Of a stretch of DNA of 64,000 nucleotides, positions 18,365 through 27,498 are shown piece after piece (the stretch's first letter is position 1; each line of letters starts with the position of its first letter). The stretch is from NCBI RefSeq assembly GCF_030010235.1, contig NZ_JASCRS010000006.1, positions 1 to 64,000 of the forward strand. The letters run 5' to 3'. Under the pieces are notes generated by a model, which was given only the letters and a program-made list of their open reading frames with translations, was not told where the DNA came from and searched no databases. Source of the DNA: Leucobacter sp. UT-8R-CII-1-4 (GTDB lineage: Bacteria > Actinomycetota > Actinomycetes > Actinomycetales > Microbacteriaceae). The position numbers were made by a program, and so were the translations under genes.

Positions 18365-20026
18365 CTAGAGAGCGAAACGAGAAACCGGCACACCCTCTGG
18401 CAGCTCAGTGTGCGTAATCAACACCACCGCCCGATCCCCCGGCAACGCACCAAGCAAATCAACCAGCAGACGATCGGCAACCTGACGATCAACTCCAGCC
18501 GTGGGCTCATCAAGAATCACCACCGGGAAATCGGCAAGGATCGCACGCGCAAGCGCGATCCGCTGCGCCTGACCCCCTGAGACGAGCGCACCCCGTTCAC
18601 CAACTCGGGCGTCAAGACCGCCGCGCTCAAGAGCCCACTCGGCAAGCCCCACCCGATCGAGCACCGCAAGCAACTCATCGTCGCTCGCCGTATCGTGCGC
18701 AAATTTAAGGTTCTGACGCAGATCTGCATCAAAAAGATGCGGCTGCTGCTCGATCAAGCCAACCACAGAACGAATCGACGCCTCGGTGGTGTCGCGAGCC
18801 TCAACACCGCGGATCTTGTAGCTGCCCTGATGTTCGAGCAGTCGAACAAGTGCGAGAGCAAGCGTCGACTTACCCGCACCACTCTCGCCAGTAATCACAA
18901 GCGTCTCACCCGCACGAACATCAAAACTCACGCCGCTCACCGCCGGAGTGTGTGCACCAGGATGTCGCACCGAAAGCTCGCGCACAGAAAGGGACGGCAC
19001 AGCCGGATCATCAGAGAACTCAGGTGCCACCCCAATAAAAGGTGCGGGAATCTCTGCGGGCAGCGGCGACTCCGTGAGGTCGGCCACTCGACGAGCACTC
19101 GCGAGAACCGTGCGCCTTGCGACAAGAGCAGCTGGCACCTGAGCGAAAACTTCAAACACAGCAGCCGGCACAATCACTGCGGCGGCGAAAAGCGGCGCAG
19201 AAAGCCCACCACCACCCGCCTGAAGCGAAGGAGACACCGCGAGCAGCACCAGCACAGACGTCACACCCGACGCAAGAGAAAGCAGTGCCGCGGTGAGTCC
19301 GGCAGAGCGCACCCTGGTTGATTGCGCATCGGCTAGGCGATTCTCAGCTTCGGAGATCCTCGCCCGCTGCAGCTCAAGACCACCAAACGCCGCAAGCACC
19401 TCAGCCGAAGCGAAACGCTCAAGCAGCGCATCCGAAAGGTCTCCGCGCGCCACGGCAAGCTTGCGATCACTCTCAGCAGAAACTCGGGCCGAAAGCCAAG
19501 CGCTCAGCGCACCGGCAACCACGAGCATAATCGCGAGGATCAACGCCGCTAGTGGCGCAATGATTGCAAGCACCACAAGACTCAGCAACACAACAATCAT
19601 GCTGACAATAAACGGCTGCCGCACACGCAACGGCTCATCTTGCAGTTGATCGACATCGTCGACAAAAGCGGTGAGCACGTCGCCGCGGCGGCGCGACTCG
19701 ATCGCGCCAGGCACACGCGGGATCAGCGCTTCAAAGGTCTCTGAACGAAGCACTGCAAGCTGCGAGAGCGCCGCGTCGTGGCTCGCAAGACGCTCCGCAT
19801 AACGAAACGCTGCACGCCCAATCGCGAAAGCTCGCACACCGACAATCGCGAAAGTGAGGTGCAGAATCGGCGGCTGCTCACCCGACTTCACAATCAGCCA
19901 CATGCTGAGGCCAAGCAAACCAACCACACAAAGGTCGGCAAACACGCCAAGCGTCAGCCCCAGAGTCGCCTGTTTTGTCGCGGGAACGGCACGTCGAATG
20001 ACCCGTGTTATCTGATCAGAATTCAC
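18365..20026 (-). CDS. cydC: Thiol-reductant ABC exporter subunit CydC
   Basis: A 553-residue half-transporter: six membrane helices, then an ATPase with Walker A GESGAGKST, Q-loop LIEQQPHLFD, signature LVSGGQAQR and Walker B VVILDEP. With CydD it exports cysteine or glutathione-type thiols (in actinobacteria the substrate may differ) and is needed to assemble cytochrome bd. It overlaps cydD by four bases (ATGA) and is the last gene of the operon. The identification rests on position and on the paired half-transporter layout. Confidence 0.93.
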   Translation of the reverse strand: MNSDQITRVIRRAVPATKQATLGLTLGVFADLCVVGLLGLSMWLIVKSGEQPPILHLTFAIVGVRAFAIGRAAFRYAERLASHDAALSQLAVLRSETFEALIPRVPGAIESRRRGDVLTAFVDDVDQLQDEPLRVRQPFIVSMIVVLLSLVVLAIIAPLAALILAIMLVVAGALSAWLSARVSAESDRKLAVARGDLSDALLERFASAEVLAAFGGLELQRARISEAENRLADAQSTRVRSAGLTAALLSLASGVTSVLVLLAVSPSLQAGGGGLSAPLFAAAVIVPAAVFEVFAQVPAALVARRTVLASARRVADLTESPLPAEIPAPFIGVAPEFSDDPAVPSLSVRELSVRHPGAHTPAVSGVSFDVRAGETLVITGESGAGKSTLALALVRLLEHQGSYKIRGVEARDTTEASIRSVVGLIEQQPHLFDADLRQNLKFAHDTASDDELLAVLDRVGLAEWALERGGLDARVGERGALVSGGQAQRIALARAILADFPVVILDEPTAGVDRQVADRLLVDLLGALPGDRAVVLITHTELPEGVPVSRFAL

Positions 20027-21696
20027 GCGGGCACTCCAATATTCACGACGCGGTCAGCACTGTCGATGAGCGCAGCACGGTGACTAATCAGCAGGACAGC
20101 CCGTCCGCTGGCAGCCTCCGCTTTCAGCACCTCGGCGATTCTCATTTCGCTTGCAGTGTCAAGAGCCGAACTTGGCTCGTCAAATACCAGGGCGCCGGCA
20201 TCGGTGCGCCAACCGCGATACAGCGCACGCGCAATGGCAACCCGCTGCGCTTGACCCCCCGAGAGCCCCGCACCCTGCGCACCGAGCGAATAGTCAGCCA
20301 AGATGTTCTCAAGGCCCACCGTTTCGAGTGCGCGAGCAACCAAAGCATCGTCTATCGAACTATCGCCAAGTGCGACGTTTTCAGCAACGGTGCCCTGCAA
20401 GAGACCCGGCCGCTGCCCGGCCCACGAAACATCAACCGGCCTACTCACCATGCCCTGAGCTGGCGAGATGAACCCGAGCAAACTTGCCACAAGTGAACTC
20501 TTACCAGAGCCAGAAGGACCAACGAGCGCGACAACCTCACCCGACTGCACTTCAAAACTCATCGGCCCGACCGTGTGCGGGCCCCGCCTCAACTGAACTT
20601 CGTCGAACACGATACCGGCAGATACAGGCACACTCTGCACAGGCTGAGCCGTGCCGTTTTTCGCATCGGCAGCGGCAGAGTCAGCTGCCTCAGCGGGCTC
20701 GGCCTCGATCAATTCAAAGACCTGCTCAGCAGCGGCAAGCCCCTCAGTAGAAGCGTGGAAGGCCGTGCCAACAGCGCGGATCGGAATAAACGCCTCCGGG
20801 AGAAGAAGCAGCACAAACAAGCCAAGTGCAAGCGAGAACTCACCGGTGACGAGCCTCGTACCAACCGTGACCGCAACAAGGGCAATCGAAAAAGTACCCG
20901 CAAGGTCGAGCACAAAGCCAGAGAGGAAGGTGACTCGCAGCACCTGCATAGTTCGGCTGCGATATTCGCCAGTCTCACGACGGATGCGATTGACCTGGCG
21001 ATCCTCGCGACGAAAAATTTTCAAGGTGCTGAGACCCTCAACCACGTCGAGGAACGAGCGTGAAAGATGCTGCAGCTGATCCCACTGTTTTTGCTGCACA
21101 CCCTTGGTGGCCAGCCCGATCAAAATCATGAACACAGGGATCACCGGGAACACGATGACCACCACGAGACCGCTCACTGGGTCAGCCAAGAATACGGCGA
21201 GCACCAGCAGCGGTGTCGCGCACATCGTCAAAATGAGTTGCGGCAAATACCCCGAGAAATACCCGTCGAGGGCGTCGAGACCGCGCCCGAGCACAGTGGC
21301 CCCGCTCGCGTCAGAACGGGTGGCAAGCGCCTCGGGCGAACGCTGATCGATGGCGTCGAGAGCGGCGGCACGCAATTGCGCTTTCACCTGCACAGCGCCA
21401 CGAGCAGCAAGCGCATCCATTGCCCATGAAGAGGCAGAACGCACAATCAGTGCGAGTACGGCAACAATAACCAGCCACGGCAGCATGTCTGCCGAGTAGG
21501 CGTGGTCTGAAATCTGTCCGGCCGCGCCGCCCTTGCCATCGAGCACAGGAAGCACCAGCACAGCGAGAGACTGTGCGATGCACCAGCACCAGGTAATGAT
21601 GGCAAGGGTACGCAGTACACCGAAGAGCCCCCCGACGCCGAGTACGGTGCGTGCACCGCGAGCGTAACGCAGGAGTCTCGGGTCGAGGGGCTTCAT
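20023..21696 (-). CDS. cydD: Thiol-reductant ABC exporter subunit CydD
   Basis: A 557-residue half-transporter. The transmembrane part includes GLATKGVQQKQWDQLQHLSRSFLDVVEGLSTLKIF, typical of CydD. The nucleotide-binding domain has Walker A GPSGSGKSS, signature LSGGQAQR and Walker B LVFDEPSSALD. An Ala/Glu-rich linker of about 30 residues lies between the two domains. It is placed 10 bases after cydB and overlaps cydC. Many bacteria fuse cydD and cydC; here they are separate. Confidence 0.94.
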   Translation of the reverse strand: MKPLDPRLLRYARGARTVLGVGGLFGVLRTLAIITWCWCIAQSLAVLVLPVLDGKGGAAGQISDHAYSADMLPWLVIVAVLALIVRSASSWAMDALAARGAVQVKAQLRAAALDAIDQRSPEALATRSDASGATVLGRGLDALDGYFSGYLPQLILTMCATPLLVLAVFLADPVSGLVVVIVFPVIPVFMILIGLATKGVQQKQWDQLQHLSRSFLDVVEGLSTLKIFRREDRQVNRIRRETGEYRSRTMQVLRVTFLSGFVLDLAGTFSIALVAVTVGTRLVTGEFSLALGLFVLLLLPEAFIPIRAVGTAFHASTEGLAAAEQVFELIEAEPAEAADSAAADAKNGTAQPVQSVPVSAGIVFDEVQLRRGPHTVGPMSFEVQSGEVVALVGPSGSGKSSLVASLLGFISPAQGMVSRPVDVSWAGQRPGLLQGTVAENVALGDSSIDDALVARALETVGLENILADYSLGAQGAGLSGGQAQRVAIARALYRGWRTDAGALVFDEPSSALDTASEMRIAEVLKAEAASGRAVLLISHRAALIDSADRVVNIGVPA

Positions 21697-21706
21697 CTGA
21701 TCTATC

Positions 21707-22753
21707 TTATGACGCTACGGCCGCAACAGGCTCATCCGCGGGGATGTGCTCGCGCGAAAGGCGCTTTCGGAAGATCCAGTAGGTCCACGCTTGGTAAGCA
21801 AGCACGAGTGGCAAAGTAAACACGGCAACCCAAGTCATCAATTCGAGGGTTTTCTGAGAACTTGCTGCACCAGCGATGCTCATCGAGTACGCGGGATCGA
21901 TAGTTGAGATCATCAGGTTCGGGAAGAGAGCCATGAAGATCGTGAGCAGTGCGAAGGCAATGGTCAGTGCGTTGAACGTAAACGCCCAACCTTCGCGACC
22001 CACCAGGTTGAATACGATGCCAGCGACCAGGGCAACTGCGGCGAGTACTGCGAGCAGCAGCACGATACCGAAGTTTGGATCGCCAACGCGCATCAGCACG
22101 GTCCAGACCAGGAACGCAGCGGCGACCACTACGGTCACAATGCCCACCTTGGTTGCCAGGGCGCGCGCACGGTCACGCATATCACCCATGGTTTTCAGCG
22201 CGATAAAGACGAGACCGTGTGTGAAGCAGAGCAGTGTGACAGCGAGACCACCGAGCAGACCGTAGGGATTCAGCAGGGTGAGCAGCGTACCTTCGTAGAC
22301 CCAGCCACCGGTTTCGAGCGGCGCAATCGGTAGACCCTGCACCAGGTTCGCAAAAGCGGTACCCCAGAGCAGCGGTGGCAGCAGCGAGCCCCAGAAGATG
22401 AAGCGGTCAAACCAACCGGTCCACTTTGGTCCCTTGCCTTGGTGACGGTACTCGAACGAGACACCGCGCAAGATAAGGGCAACGAGGATCAGCAACAGTG
22501 CGAGGTAGAAACCAGAGAACATGGTGGCGTACCACTCTGGGAATGCTGCGAAGAGGCAGGCGCCAGCAACAATGAGCCAGGTCTCGTTCAGGTCCCATAC
22601 CGGACCGATCGTGTTGATGATGAGTCGCCTATCGACGTTGTCTTTGCCGAGGAACGGTAACGCCATTCCTACGCCAAAGTCGAAGCCGTCAAGTACGAAG
22701 TAGCCGATCAGCAGTACGCCGACGACGAGGAACCAAACAATAGTGAGATCCAT
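21707..22753 (-). CDS. cydB: Cytochrome bd oxidase subunit II
   Basis: A 348-residue integral membrane subunit with about nine hydrophobic helices. The N-terminal IVWFLVVGVLLIGYFVLDGFDFGVG and RRLIINTIGPVWDLNETWLI are the CydB hallmarks. It forms the bd-type terminal oxidase with CydA, used at low oxygen or under stress. It begins 11 bases after cydA in the same operon and has a clear ribosome-binding site (AGGAGG). Confidence 0.97.
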   Translation of the reverse strand: MDLTIVWFLVVGVLLIGYFVLDGFDFGVGMALPFLGKDNVDRRLIINTIGPVWDLNETWLIVAGACLFAAFPEWYATMFSGFYLALLLILVALILRGVSFEYRHQGKGPKWTGWFDRFIFWGSLLPPLLWGTAFANLVQGLPIAPLETGGWVYEGTLLTLLNPYGLLGGLAVTLLCFTHGLVFIALKTMGDMRDRARALATKVGIVTVVVAAAFLVWTVLMRVGDPNFGIVLLLAVLAAVALVAGIVFNLVGREGWAFTFNALTIAFALLTIFMALFPNLMISTIDPAYSMSIAGAASSQKTLELMTWVAVFTLPLVLAYQAWTYWIFRKRLSREHIPADEPVAAVAS

Positions 22754-22764
22754 TTCAATTCCTC

Positions 22765-24216
22765 CTAATAGACCGTCGCGAGCTGGGTGTGATCAACGTC
22801 GTCACCTTCGCTGCCCTCGGGCGCATCAACCTCGGGCGGGCCGGCTTGGACTGCCTTAAGGATGAGCTTGAATTCAACAACTGCGAGGCCACCGTAGACC
22901 AGCGTGAATACGATGAGTGAGACCAGCACGGCCCAGCCTGGCACTCCAGGAGATACCGCGGATTCGGTCGTCATCACCCCGAATACGATCCATGGCTGGC
23001 GACCCATCTCGGTGAAGACCCAGCCCACGAGCGAGGCGATCATCGGAATTGGTGCGGTCCAGATTGCGACCTTCCACGCCCAAGCTGGCACGTCGCGGTT
23101 CTTGCGGGTGATCCAGAGACCAACGATCGAGACCAGAGTTGCGATAGCGCCAAGGCCGATCATCCAACGGAACGCCCAGTAGGTAACCCAAATAACAGGC
23201 ATGAACATGCCATCAGTTGGGCAGGTGAGCATCGATGAGTCTGCACCGCAGTACAGTTCGGTGTACTCGGACTGCAGGTTTCGAATACCTTCAACCTCGC
23301 TTGTAAAGTCGCCGTTTGAAAGGAACGAGAGCAGGTACGGGATGCGGATCGAGAAAATCTCGTGGAAGCCGTCGGGTGTGCCGAGGCTGAAGATCGAGAA
23401 CGAAGCATCTGCGCCTGACGCGTTTTCGTAGAGCGCTTCTGCCGCGGCCATCTTCATTGGCTGGGTCTGGGTCATTACCATGCCGAGCGAGTGACCGGTG
23501 AGGCCGACGCCCATGAATGCAAGGATGTTTGCCCAGAGACCAAAGCGAAGGCTGGAACGCATCTCATCAACGTACTGGTTACGCTTCAGGTGCCAAGCAG
23601 CTACCGCAACCATAACTGTTGCGCCAAACATGATGGACGCAAAGATGGTGTGCGGGAACTGCCAGAGAGCAACTGGGTTCGTAAGCACCGCCATAATGTC
23701 GGTGAGTTCAGCGCGTTGGGTGTCTGGGTTCAGTTCGTAGCCAACAGGGTTCTGCATGAACGCGTTTGCCGCGAGGATGAAGTATGCCGAGAGCATCGTT
23801 GCGATCGATGTCGCCCAGATGGTCGCGAGGTGGACCTTCTTTGGGAGCTTGTCCCAGCCGAAGATCCAAAGGCCGATGAAGGTCGCCTCTAGGAAGAATG
23901 CGATCAGGCCTTCCATAGCAAGCGGAGCACCGAAGATGTCGCCCACAAATCGTGAGTAGTTTGACCAGTTCATACCGAACTGGAACTCCTGCACGATACC
24001 GGTGACCACACCCATCGCGAAGTTGATGAGGAAGACCTTGCCGTAGAGCTTGGTCAGGCGAAGGTACTTCACCTTGCCGGTACGAACCCACGCTGTCTGC
24101 AGAATTGCGACCAGAAAGCTGAGCCCGATAGTAAGCGGGACAAACAGGAAGTGATATAGCGTCGTAAGCCCAAATTGCCAGCGGGCCAGCGTCAACGCAT
24201 CTAAGAATTCGTTCAC
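22765..24216 (-). CDS. cydA: Cytochrome bd oxidase subunit I
   Basis: A 483-residue quinol-oxidising subunit carrying haems b558, b595 and d. The N-terminal haem-ligand His lies in LYHFLFVPLTIGL. Other marks are QEFQFGMNWSNYSRFVGDIFG, HSLGMVMTQ, and the quinol-loop motif GRQPWIVFGVM. The Q-loop is of the short type usual in Gram-positives. The start is GTG with GGAGAA upstream. This is the first gene of cydABDC. Three 22-base direct repeats lie about 160 bases upstream and could be regulator sites. Confidence 0.98.
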   Translation of the reverse strand: MNEFLDALTLARWQFGLTTLYHFLFVPLTIGLSFLVAILQTAWVRTGKVKYLRLTKLYGKVFLINFAMGVVTGIVQEFQFGMNWSNYSRFVGDIFGAPLAMEGLIAFFLEATFIGLWIFGWDKLPKKVHLATIWATSIATMLSAYFILAANAFMQNPVGYELNPDTQRAELTDIMAVLTNPVALWQFPHTIFASIMFGATVMVAVAAWHLKRNQYVDEMRSSLRFGLWANILAFMGVGLTGHSLGMVMTQTQPMKMAAAEALYENASGADASFSIFSLGTPDGFHEIFSIRIPYLLSFLSNGDFTSEVEGIRNLQSEYTELYCGADSSMLTCPTDGMFMPVIWVTYWAFRWMIGLGAIATLVSIVGLWITRKNRDVPAWAWKVAIWTAPIPMIASLVGWVFTEMGRQPWIVFGVMTTESAVSPGVPGWAVLVSLIVFTLVYGGLAVVEFKLILKAVQAGPPEVDAPEGSEGDDVDHTQLATVY

Positions 24217-24371
24217 GAGTTCTCCAAAGGTGTCGGGCGCACGCCTATATCAGTACGCACTCCCATAAGAGCTCCGTTGAAGGCTGGTAATACCTTGCGG
24301 ATCTACCGGTTTTTGCCGGTCAACAGCCATTTTATCTATTCTGTACGTTTGCCGCTAATATTTTTCGACGT

Positions 24372-24435
24372 GAAGTAAAACCTCATTCGCGCCGAAGTGA
24401 AACCTCACTCGTGCCGAAGTAAAACCTCACTGAAT
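24372..24435. repeat. Three tandem 22-bp direct repeats upstream of cydA
   Basis: GAAGTRAAACCTCAYT begins at 24372, 24394 and 24416, an exact 22-base period. Each copy is itself an imperfect palindrome; the middle copy is exact, AGTGA-AACC-TCACT. A spacing of about two helical turns puts the three sites on the same face of the DNA, as expected for cooperative binding of a dimeric regulator. Confidence 0.75.
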
Positions 24436-24519
24436 TCGCCATGCCGATCGCCCAATAGAAAATGTGGCTTCACTTTCCGCCACTCCACATAGGCAACAGT
24501 CGCAGAAAATCAACTCCCC

Positions 24520-24525
24520 TAGACT
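24520..24525 (+). promoter_or_regulatory. Leaderless -10 box of the App1-like gene
   Basis: TAGACT is followed by exactly 6 bases and then the GTG at 24532, with no ribosome-binding site. Confidence 0.6.
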
Positions 24526-24531
24526 GGTCTG

Positions 24532-25614
24532 GTGACGGAAGCCAGAAGACCCGACAGTCGACCGAAGTTTGCGGCGCGACTCGATGACTGGGTCCACCGC
24601 TACCGGGAGCGCAGCGCAGTAAAGCGCGGGCGAACACCCGGCGTGATTCCCTATATCGGGTACGGCTCAACCGAGTGGGTGCGTGTGCTCGGCCGAGTGC
24701 TCTACATGCCAAGCTCTAACGGCACAAGCGGCACCGATCAAGACGACACTTCTTTTCAGCCCGTGGTCGCCCAAGTCTCCAGAGTTCGTGGCTGGCGCAG
24801 TTTCATGAGCGTGCACGTGCCCTACTACCCAGTTCGGGTGCTCATCGACGGCCATCCGGTAACGGAAGTTGCTTCAGATCGCGGCGGCGTGATTGATCAC
24901 GTTATCCCAGTAAAGCTCGCTCCCGGCTGGCACACCATTAGCCTGCAGGCCAGCGGCGCAAGGTCAGAGCATTCCGTAGAAGCGCACTCACCTGTTTACG
25001 TGGTCGACCCAGAAGCGAACTTCGGGCTGATCAGCGACGTTGACGACACCATTTTGAACACAGCATTGCCAAAACCAATGGTCGCGGCTTGGAACAGCTT
25101 TGTCGTCGACGAGCACGCACGTACCTCAACGCCAGGGATGCCGGTGCTCTACGACCATCTGCTCGCAAAGCACCCCGGCGCGCCCGTCATCTATCTTTCG
25201 ACAGGTGCCTGGAACGTGGCGCCCGCGCTAACTCGCTTCCTTGAGCGCAATCTGTACCCCATCGGTTCACTGCTCCTCACCGACTGGGGGCCAACAACTG
25301 ATCGCTGGTTCCGCAGCGGAAAAGAGCACAAGACTCGCGAACTCGCGCGGCTTGCACGCGAATTTCCGCACATGAAGTGGGTCCTTGTCGGCGATGACGG
25401 CCAGCACGACGAAGAGCTCTATCAACGATTTGCGACTGCACATCCAGAGAATGTTGTGGCCGTAATGATTCGGCAGCTCTCAGTCGGGCAAGCAGTGCTC
25501 GCTGGCGGGCGCTCAAAAGCTCGATTGCATCGCAGTGTGAGCGGTGTGCCTTGGGTATACGGCCCCGACGGCGCTACTCTGCACAAAGAACTCCGGGCAC
25601 TGGGCATTCTCTAG
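24532..25614 (+). CDS. App1-type phosphatidate phosphatase (DUF2183)
   Basis: A 360-residue HAD-like phosphatase. The catalytic motif DxDDT is at GLISDVDDTILNTALPKPM (about residues 165-183). Downstream are PVIYLSTGAWNVAPALTRFL, then LLTDWGPTTDRWFRSG, and KWVLVGDDGQHDEELY, matching the catalytic domain of the App1/DUF2183 family. The N-terminal half forms beta-rich segments (VHVPYYPVRVLIDGHPV). No signal peptide is seen, so it is cytosolic or peripheral. The likely substrate is phosphatidic acid or a related phospholipid (family knowledge). It is monocistronic, with its own leaderless promoter and a strong terminator. Confidence 0.9.
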   Translation: MTEARRPDSRPKFAARLDDWVHRYRERSAVKRGRTPGVIPYIGYGSTEWVRVLGRVLYMPSSNGTSGTDQDDTSFQPVVAQVSRVRGWRSFMSVHVPYYPVRVLIDGHPVTEVASDRGGVIDHVIPVKLAPGWHTISLQASGARSEHSVEAHSPVYVVDPEANFGLISDVDDTILNTALPKPMVAAWNSFVVDEHARTSTPGMPVLYDHLLAKHPGAPVIYLSTGAWNVAPALTRFLERNLYPIGSLLLTDWGPTTDRWFRSGKEHKTRELARLAREFPHMKWVLVGDDGQHDEELYQRFATAHPENVVAVMIRQLSVGQAVLAGGRSKARLHRSVSGVPWVYGPDGATLHKELRALGIL

Positions 25615-25637
25615 ATCACCCTCATTGCGACGGCAAC

Positions 25638-25667
25638 AAAAAGGGCGGTATCTCTACCGCCCTTTTT
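25638..25667. terminator. Bidirectional intrinsic terminator
   Basis: An AAAAAGGGCGGTA arm (25638-25650) pairs with TACCGCCCTTTTT (25655-25667) around a 4-base loop. T-runs occur in both directions, so it serves the App1-like gene and the convergent yceI-like gene. Confidence 0.9.
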
Positions 25668-25717
25668 CTATTCACGATTTGACCCTCCGTGAGAACACAG
25701 AAGAACCGTTATGGCAA

Positions 25718-26278
25718 TTAGCCTTCCTGAAGTGCAGCCTGCACGTCAAGAGTGATCGTAACGTCGGTGCCGAGCAGCAGGCCACCGGTCTCAAGTGGAG
25801 CGTTCCACTGCACGCCAAAGTCTTCGCGGTTCACCACGGTGGTTGCAGTGAAGCCCGCCTTGAAGTTGCCGTACGCGTCTGCACCAAAGCCACCGAACTC
25901 GAAGGCGAATGTAACTGGCTTGGTTACACCGCGCAGGGTCAGATCGCCGTCAACCGCGAAATCGCTGCCGTTCTGGCGAACGCCAGTGCTCTTGAAGGTG
26001 AATTCTGGGAATTCTTCCGCTGCGAAAAAGTCACCCGTGCGCAAGTGACCATCACGATCCGCCTGATTGGTGTTGATCGATGCGACCTCAACGGTCGCCT
26101 CGACGGTCGAGTCAAGTGGGTTTTCAGCGGTCACGATGGTGCCACCGAAGCGCTCGAACTTGCCCTTCACCTTGCTGATTGCAAGGTGGCGAACCGAGAA
26201 GCTCACCTCTGAGTGGGTCTGGTCGATCACCCAGGTGCCAGCACGGTAACCAGGAATCTGTTCTGCGGTAATAGTCAT
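25718..26278 (-). CDS. YceI-family lipid-binding protein
   Basis: A 186-residue lipocalin-like YceI protein with the family signature GTWVIDQTHSEVSFSVRHLAISKVKGKFERFGGTI near the N-terminus (read in overlapping pieces), followed by ADRDGHLRTGDFFAAEEFPEF and LTLRGVTKPVTFAFEF. YceI proteins bind polyisoprenoid or amide lipids. There is no signal peptide, as in many actinobacterial members, so it is probably cytoplasmic. I chose ATG 26278, preceded by AAAGGA; a longer frame would add 28 unrelated residues across the promoter. A perfect 16-bp palindrome lies about 50 bases upstream. Confidence 0.92.
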   Translation of the reverse strand: MTITAEQIPGYRAGTWVIDQTHSEVSFSVRHLAISKVKGKFERFGGTIVTAENPLDSTVEATVEVASINTNQADRDGHLRTGDFFAAEEFPEFTFKSTGVRQNGSDFAVDGDLTLRGVTKPVTFAFEFGGFGADAYGNFKAGFTATTVVNREDFGVQWNAPLETGGLLLGTDVTITLDVQAALQEG

Positions 26279-26327
26279 AAGTTTTATCCTTTGCGAAATG
26301 GCGGGGGTTCCATATTCAGCTTGACCG

Positions 26328-26343
26328 CAATGAAATTTCATTG
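26328..26343. promoter_or_regulatory. Perfect 16-bp palindrome upstream of yceI-like gene
   Basis: CAATGAAATTTCATTG is its own reverse complement. It lies 50 bases before the yceI-like ATG, next to a second TTGAAA element on the minus strand. The form resembles MarR-type operators, although no MarR gene is adjacent. Confidence 0.5.
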
Positions 26344-26409
26344 AGGTTTCAACTAAATTCACTGTATCAGAAATTTACTTGAAGGTGAAAGTATTTCTTC
26401 GAATTACCT

Positions 26410-26428
26410 CAGTGTTCACTGAACGCTG
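26410..26428. promoter_or_regulatory. Near-perfect 19-bp inverted repeat upstream of the RpiR gene
   Basis: CAGTGTTCA and TGAACGCTG arms read towards each other with one mismatched pair besides the centre. It lies 104 bases before the RpiR start and could be an autoregulatory site. Confidence 0.35.
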
Positions 26429-26531
26429 GATCGCCGCGCGCCACAAACTAACCACACTCAAAAGCGCGACACGACACCTGAAACCACACCAGCACGTATC
26501 CATTCACTTGGGTGTGCTAAAAACATCGATC

Positions 26532-27395
26532 ATGAACACCAATGTTGCGGCCCCACCCCTCGGCGGCACCCGCGCGCTTCTGCAATCACTGATTCCGTCA
26601 CTCGTGCCGAGTGAACGCCGAGTAGCTCAAGCCTGCATTGATGATGCCGATCAGATCACCAACATGTCAGTTGCAGAACTCGCAAAACACACCGAAACTT
26701 CACCTGCCACAGTCGTGCGCGCCTGCAAGAGAATGGGCTTTCGGGGCTACCAGCACCTTCGCGAGCTCTTACTCCGAGATCAGGCAGCGGCCACCCCGAG
26801 CAACAACCGGCCAAGCTTCCAACACCCCGTGGCCAACCTCTTCACGCAGGCCATCGAAGAAATAGACGGTGCCCTCGGTTCTCTCGACCTGCTCGCCTTT
26901 GACGCAGCCGCAGAGTCGATTCGCAATTGCAACAGACTACTCATCGTCGGCAATGGCGCCTCACTCGCACCGGCCCAATCAATCGCACTGCACTTCCTCG
27001 TGAGCGGCAAGGTATGTGAAAGCCCTGCAGATATTGTCACTCAGCACGTCTCTGCAAAACTCCTCAAACCCGGTGATGTCTGCCTAGCAGTAAGCGACAG
27101 CGGAATGAATGCATTCACACTCCGCTCTGCGGCTTTGGCCACCGAAAACGGCGCGACGCTCGTGGCAATCACCAGCTTCGGCAAATCCGACCTCGCCGAG
27201 CTGGCCGACCACGCACTGATCGCCGGCGCTGGCGCACGCAGTTGGACAGAACGAACCGTGCCAGCAAACATTGTGCAGATGCTCCTGCTCACGGTACTGC
27301 ACGCCGCAGCGCTCGATGAGCTCCCAGGCACACGCGCCGCTCGCGCCGACGCACTCGACGAGGTTCACAACATGGTGCTGCCCGAGCACGAATAG
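26532..27395 (+). CDS. RpiR/MurR-family transcriptional regulator
   Basis: A 287-residue regulator. The N-terminal RpiR helix-turn-helix is LVPSERRVAQACIDDADQITNMSVAELAKHTETSPATVVRACKRMGF in overlapping pieces (about residues 23-75). The C-terminal SIS domain (about 125-260) contains LLIVGNGASLAPAQSIALHFL and AVSDSGMNAFTLRSAALATENGATLVAITSF, the fold that binds phosphosugars. Start ATG 26532 was chosen because the upstream 51 in-frame codons look non-coding. It precedes and probably controls the ABC/phosphatase operon. The effector is likely a sugar phosphate (family knowledge). Confidence 0.92.
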   Translation: MNTNVAAPPLGGTRALLQSLIPSLVPSERRVAQACIDDADQITNMSVAELAKHTETSPATVVRACKRMGFRGYQHLRELLLRDQAAATPSNNRPSFQHPVANLFTQAIEEIDGALGSLDLLAFDAAAESIRNCNRLLIVGNGASLAPAQSIALHFLVSGKVCESPADIVTQHVSAKLLKPGDVCLAVSDSGMNAFTLRSAALATENGATLVAITSFGKSDLAELADHALIAGAGARSWTERTVPANIVQMLLLTVLHAAALDELPGTRAARADALDEVHNMVLPEHE

Positions 27396-27498
27396 TCGCT
27401 CGATCCAGAATCGACACGATCAGTTCGTTCGCTTGATCCCGTCGATTCGCCCTCTCGATCCCAGCCGTTCACATTCTCGGCCCACCCTTGAATCGAAC

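Larger units (their letters stand above)
24217..24531. promoter_or_regulatory. Divergent control region between cydA and the App1 gene
   Basis: This 315-base gap has no gene. From the cydA side it holds the cydA ribosome-binding site, an inverted repeat ACCGG-N6-CCGGT (24305-24320), an A/T-rich stretch (24331-24369), three 22-base direct repeats (24372-24435) and finally the leaderless -10 box of the divergent gene. I cannot place the cydA -35/-10 boxes with confidence. Confidence 0.6.

Noticed and set aside
24372-24435. CRP/GlxR or Rex sites before cydA
   Set aside because: The half-sites are separated by 4 bases rather than the 6 of CRP, and the Rex core TTGTGA...TCACAA is absent.
24372-24435. 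A CRISPR array in the three direct repeats
   Set aside because: The repeats are contiguous with a 22-base period, leaving no spacers, and there are no cas genes.
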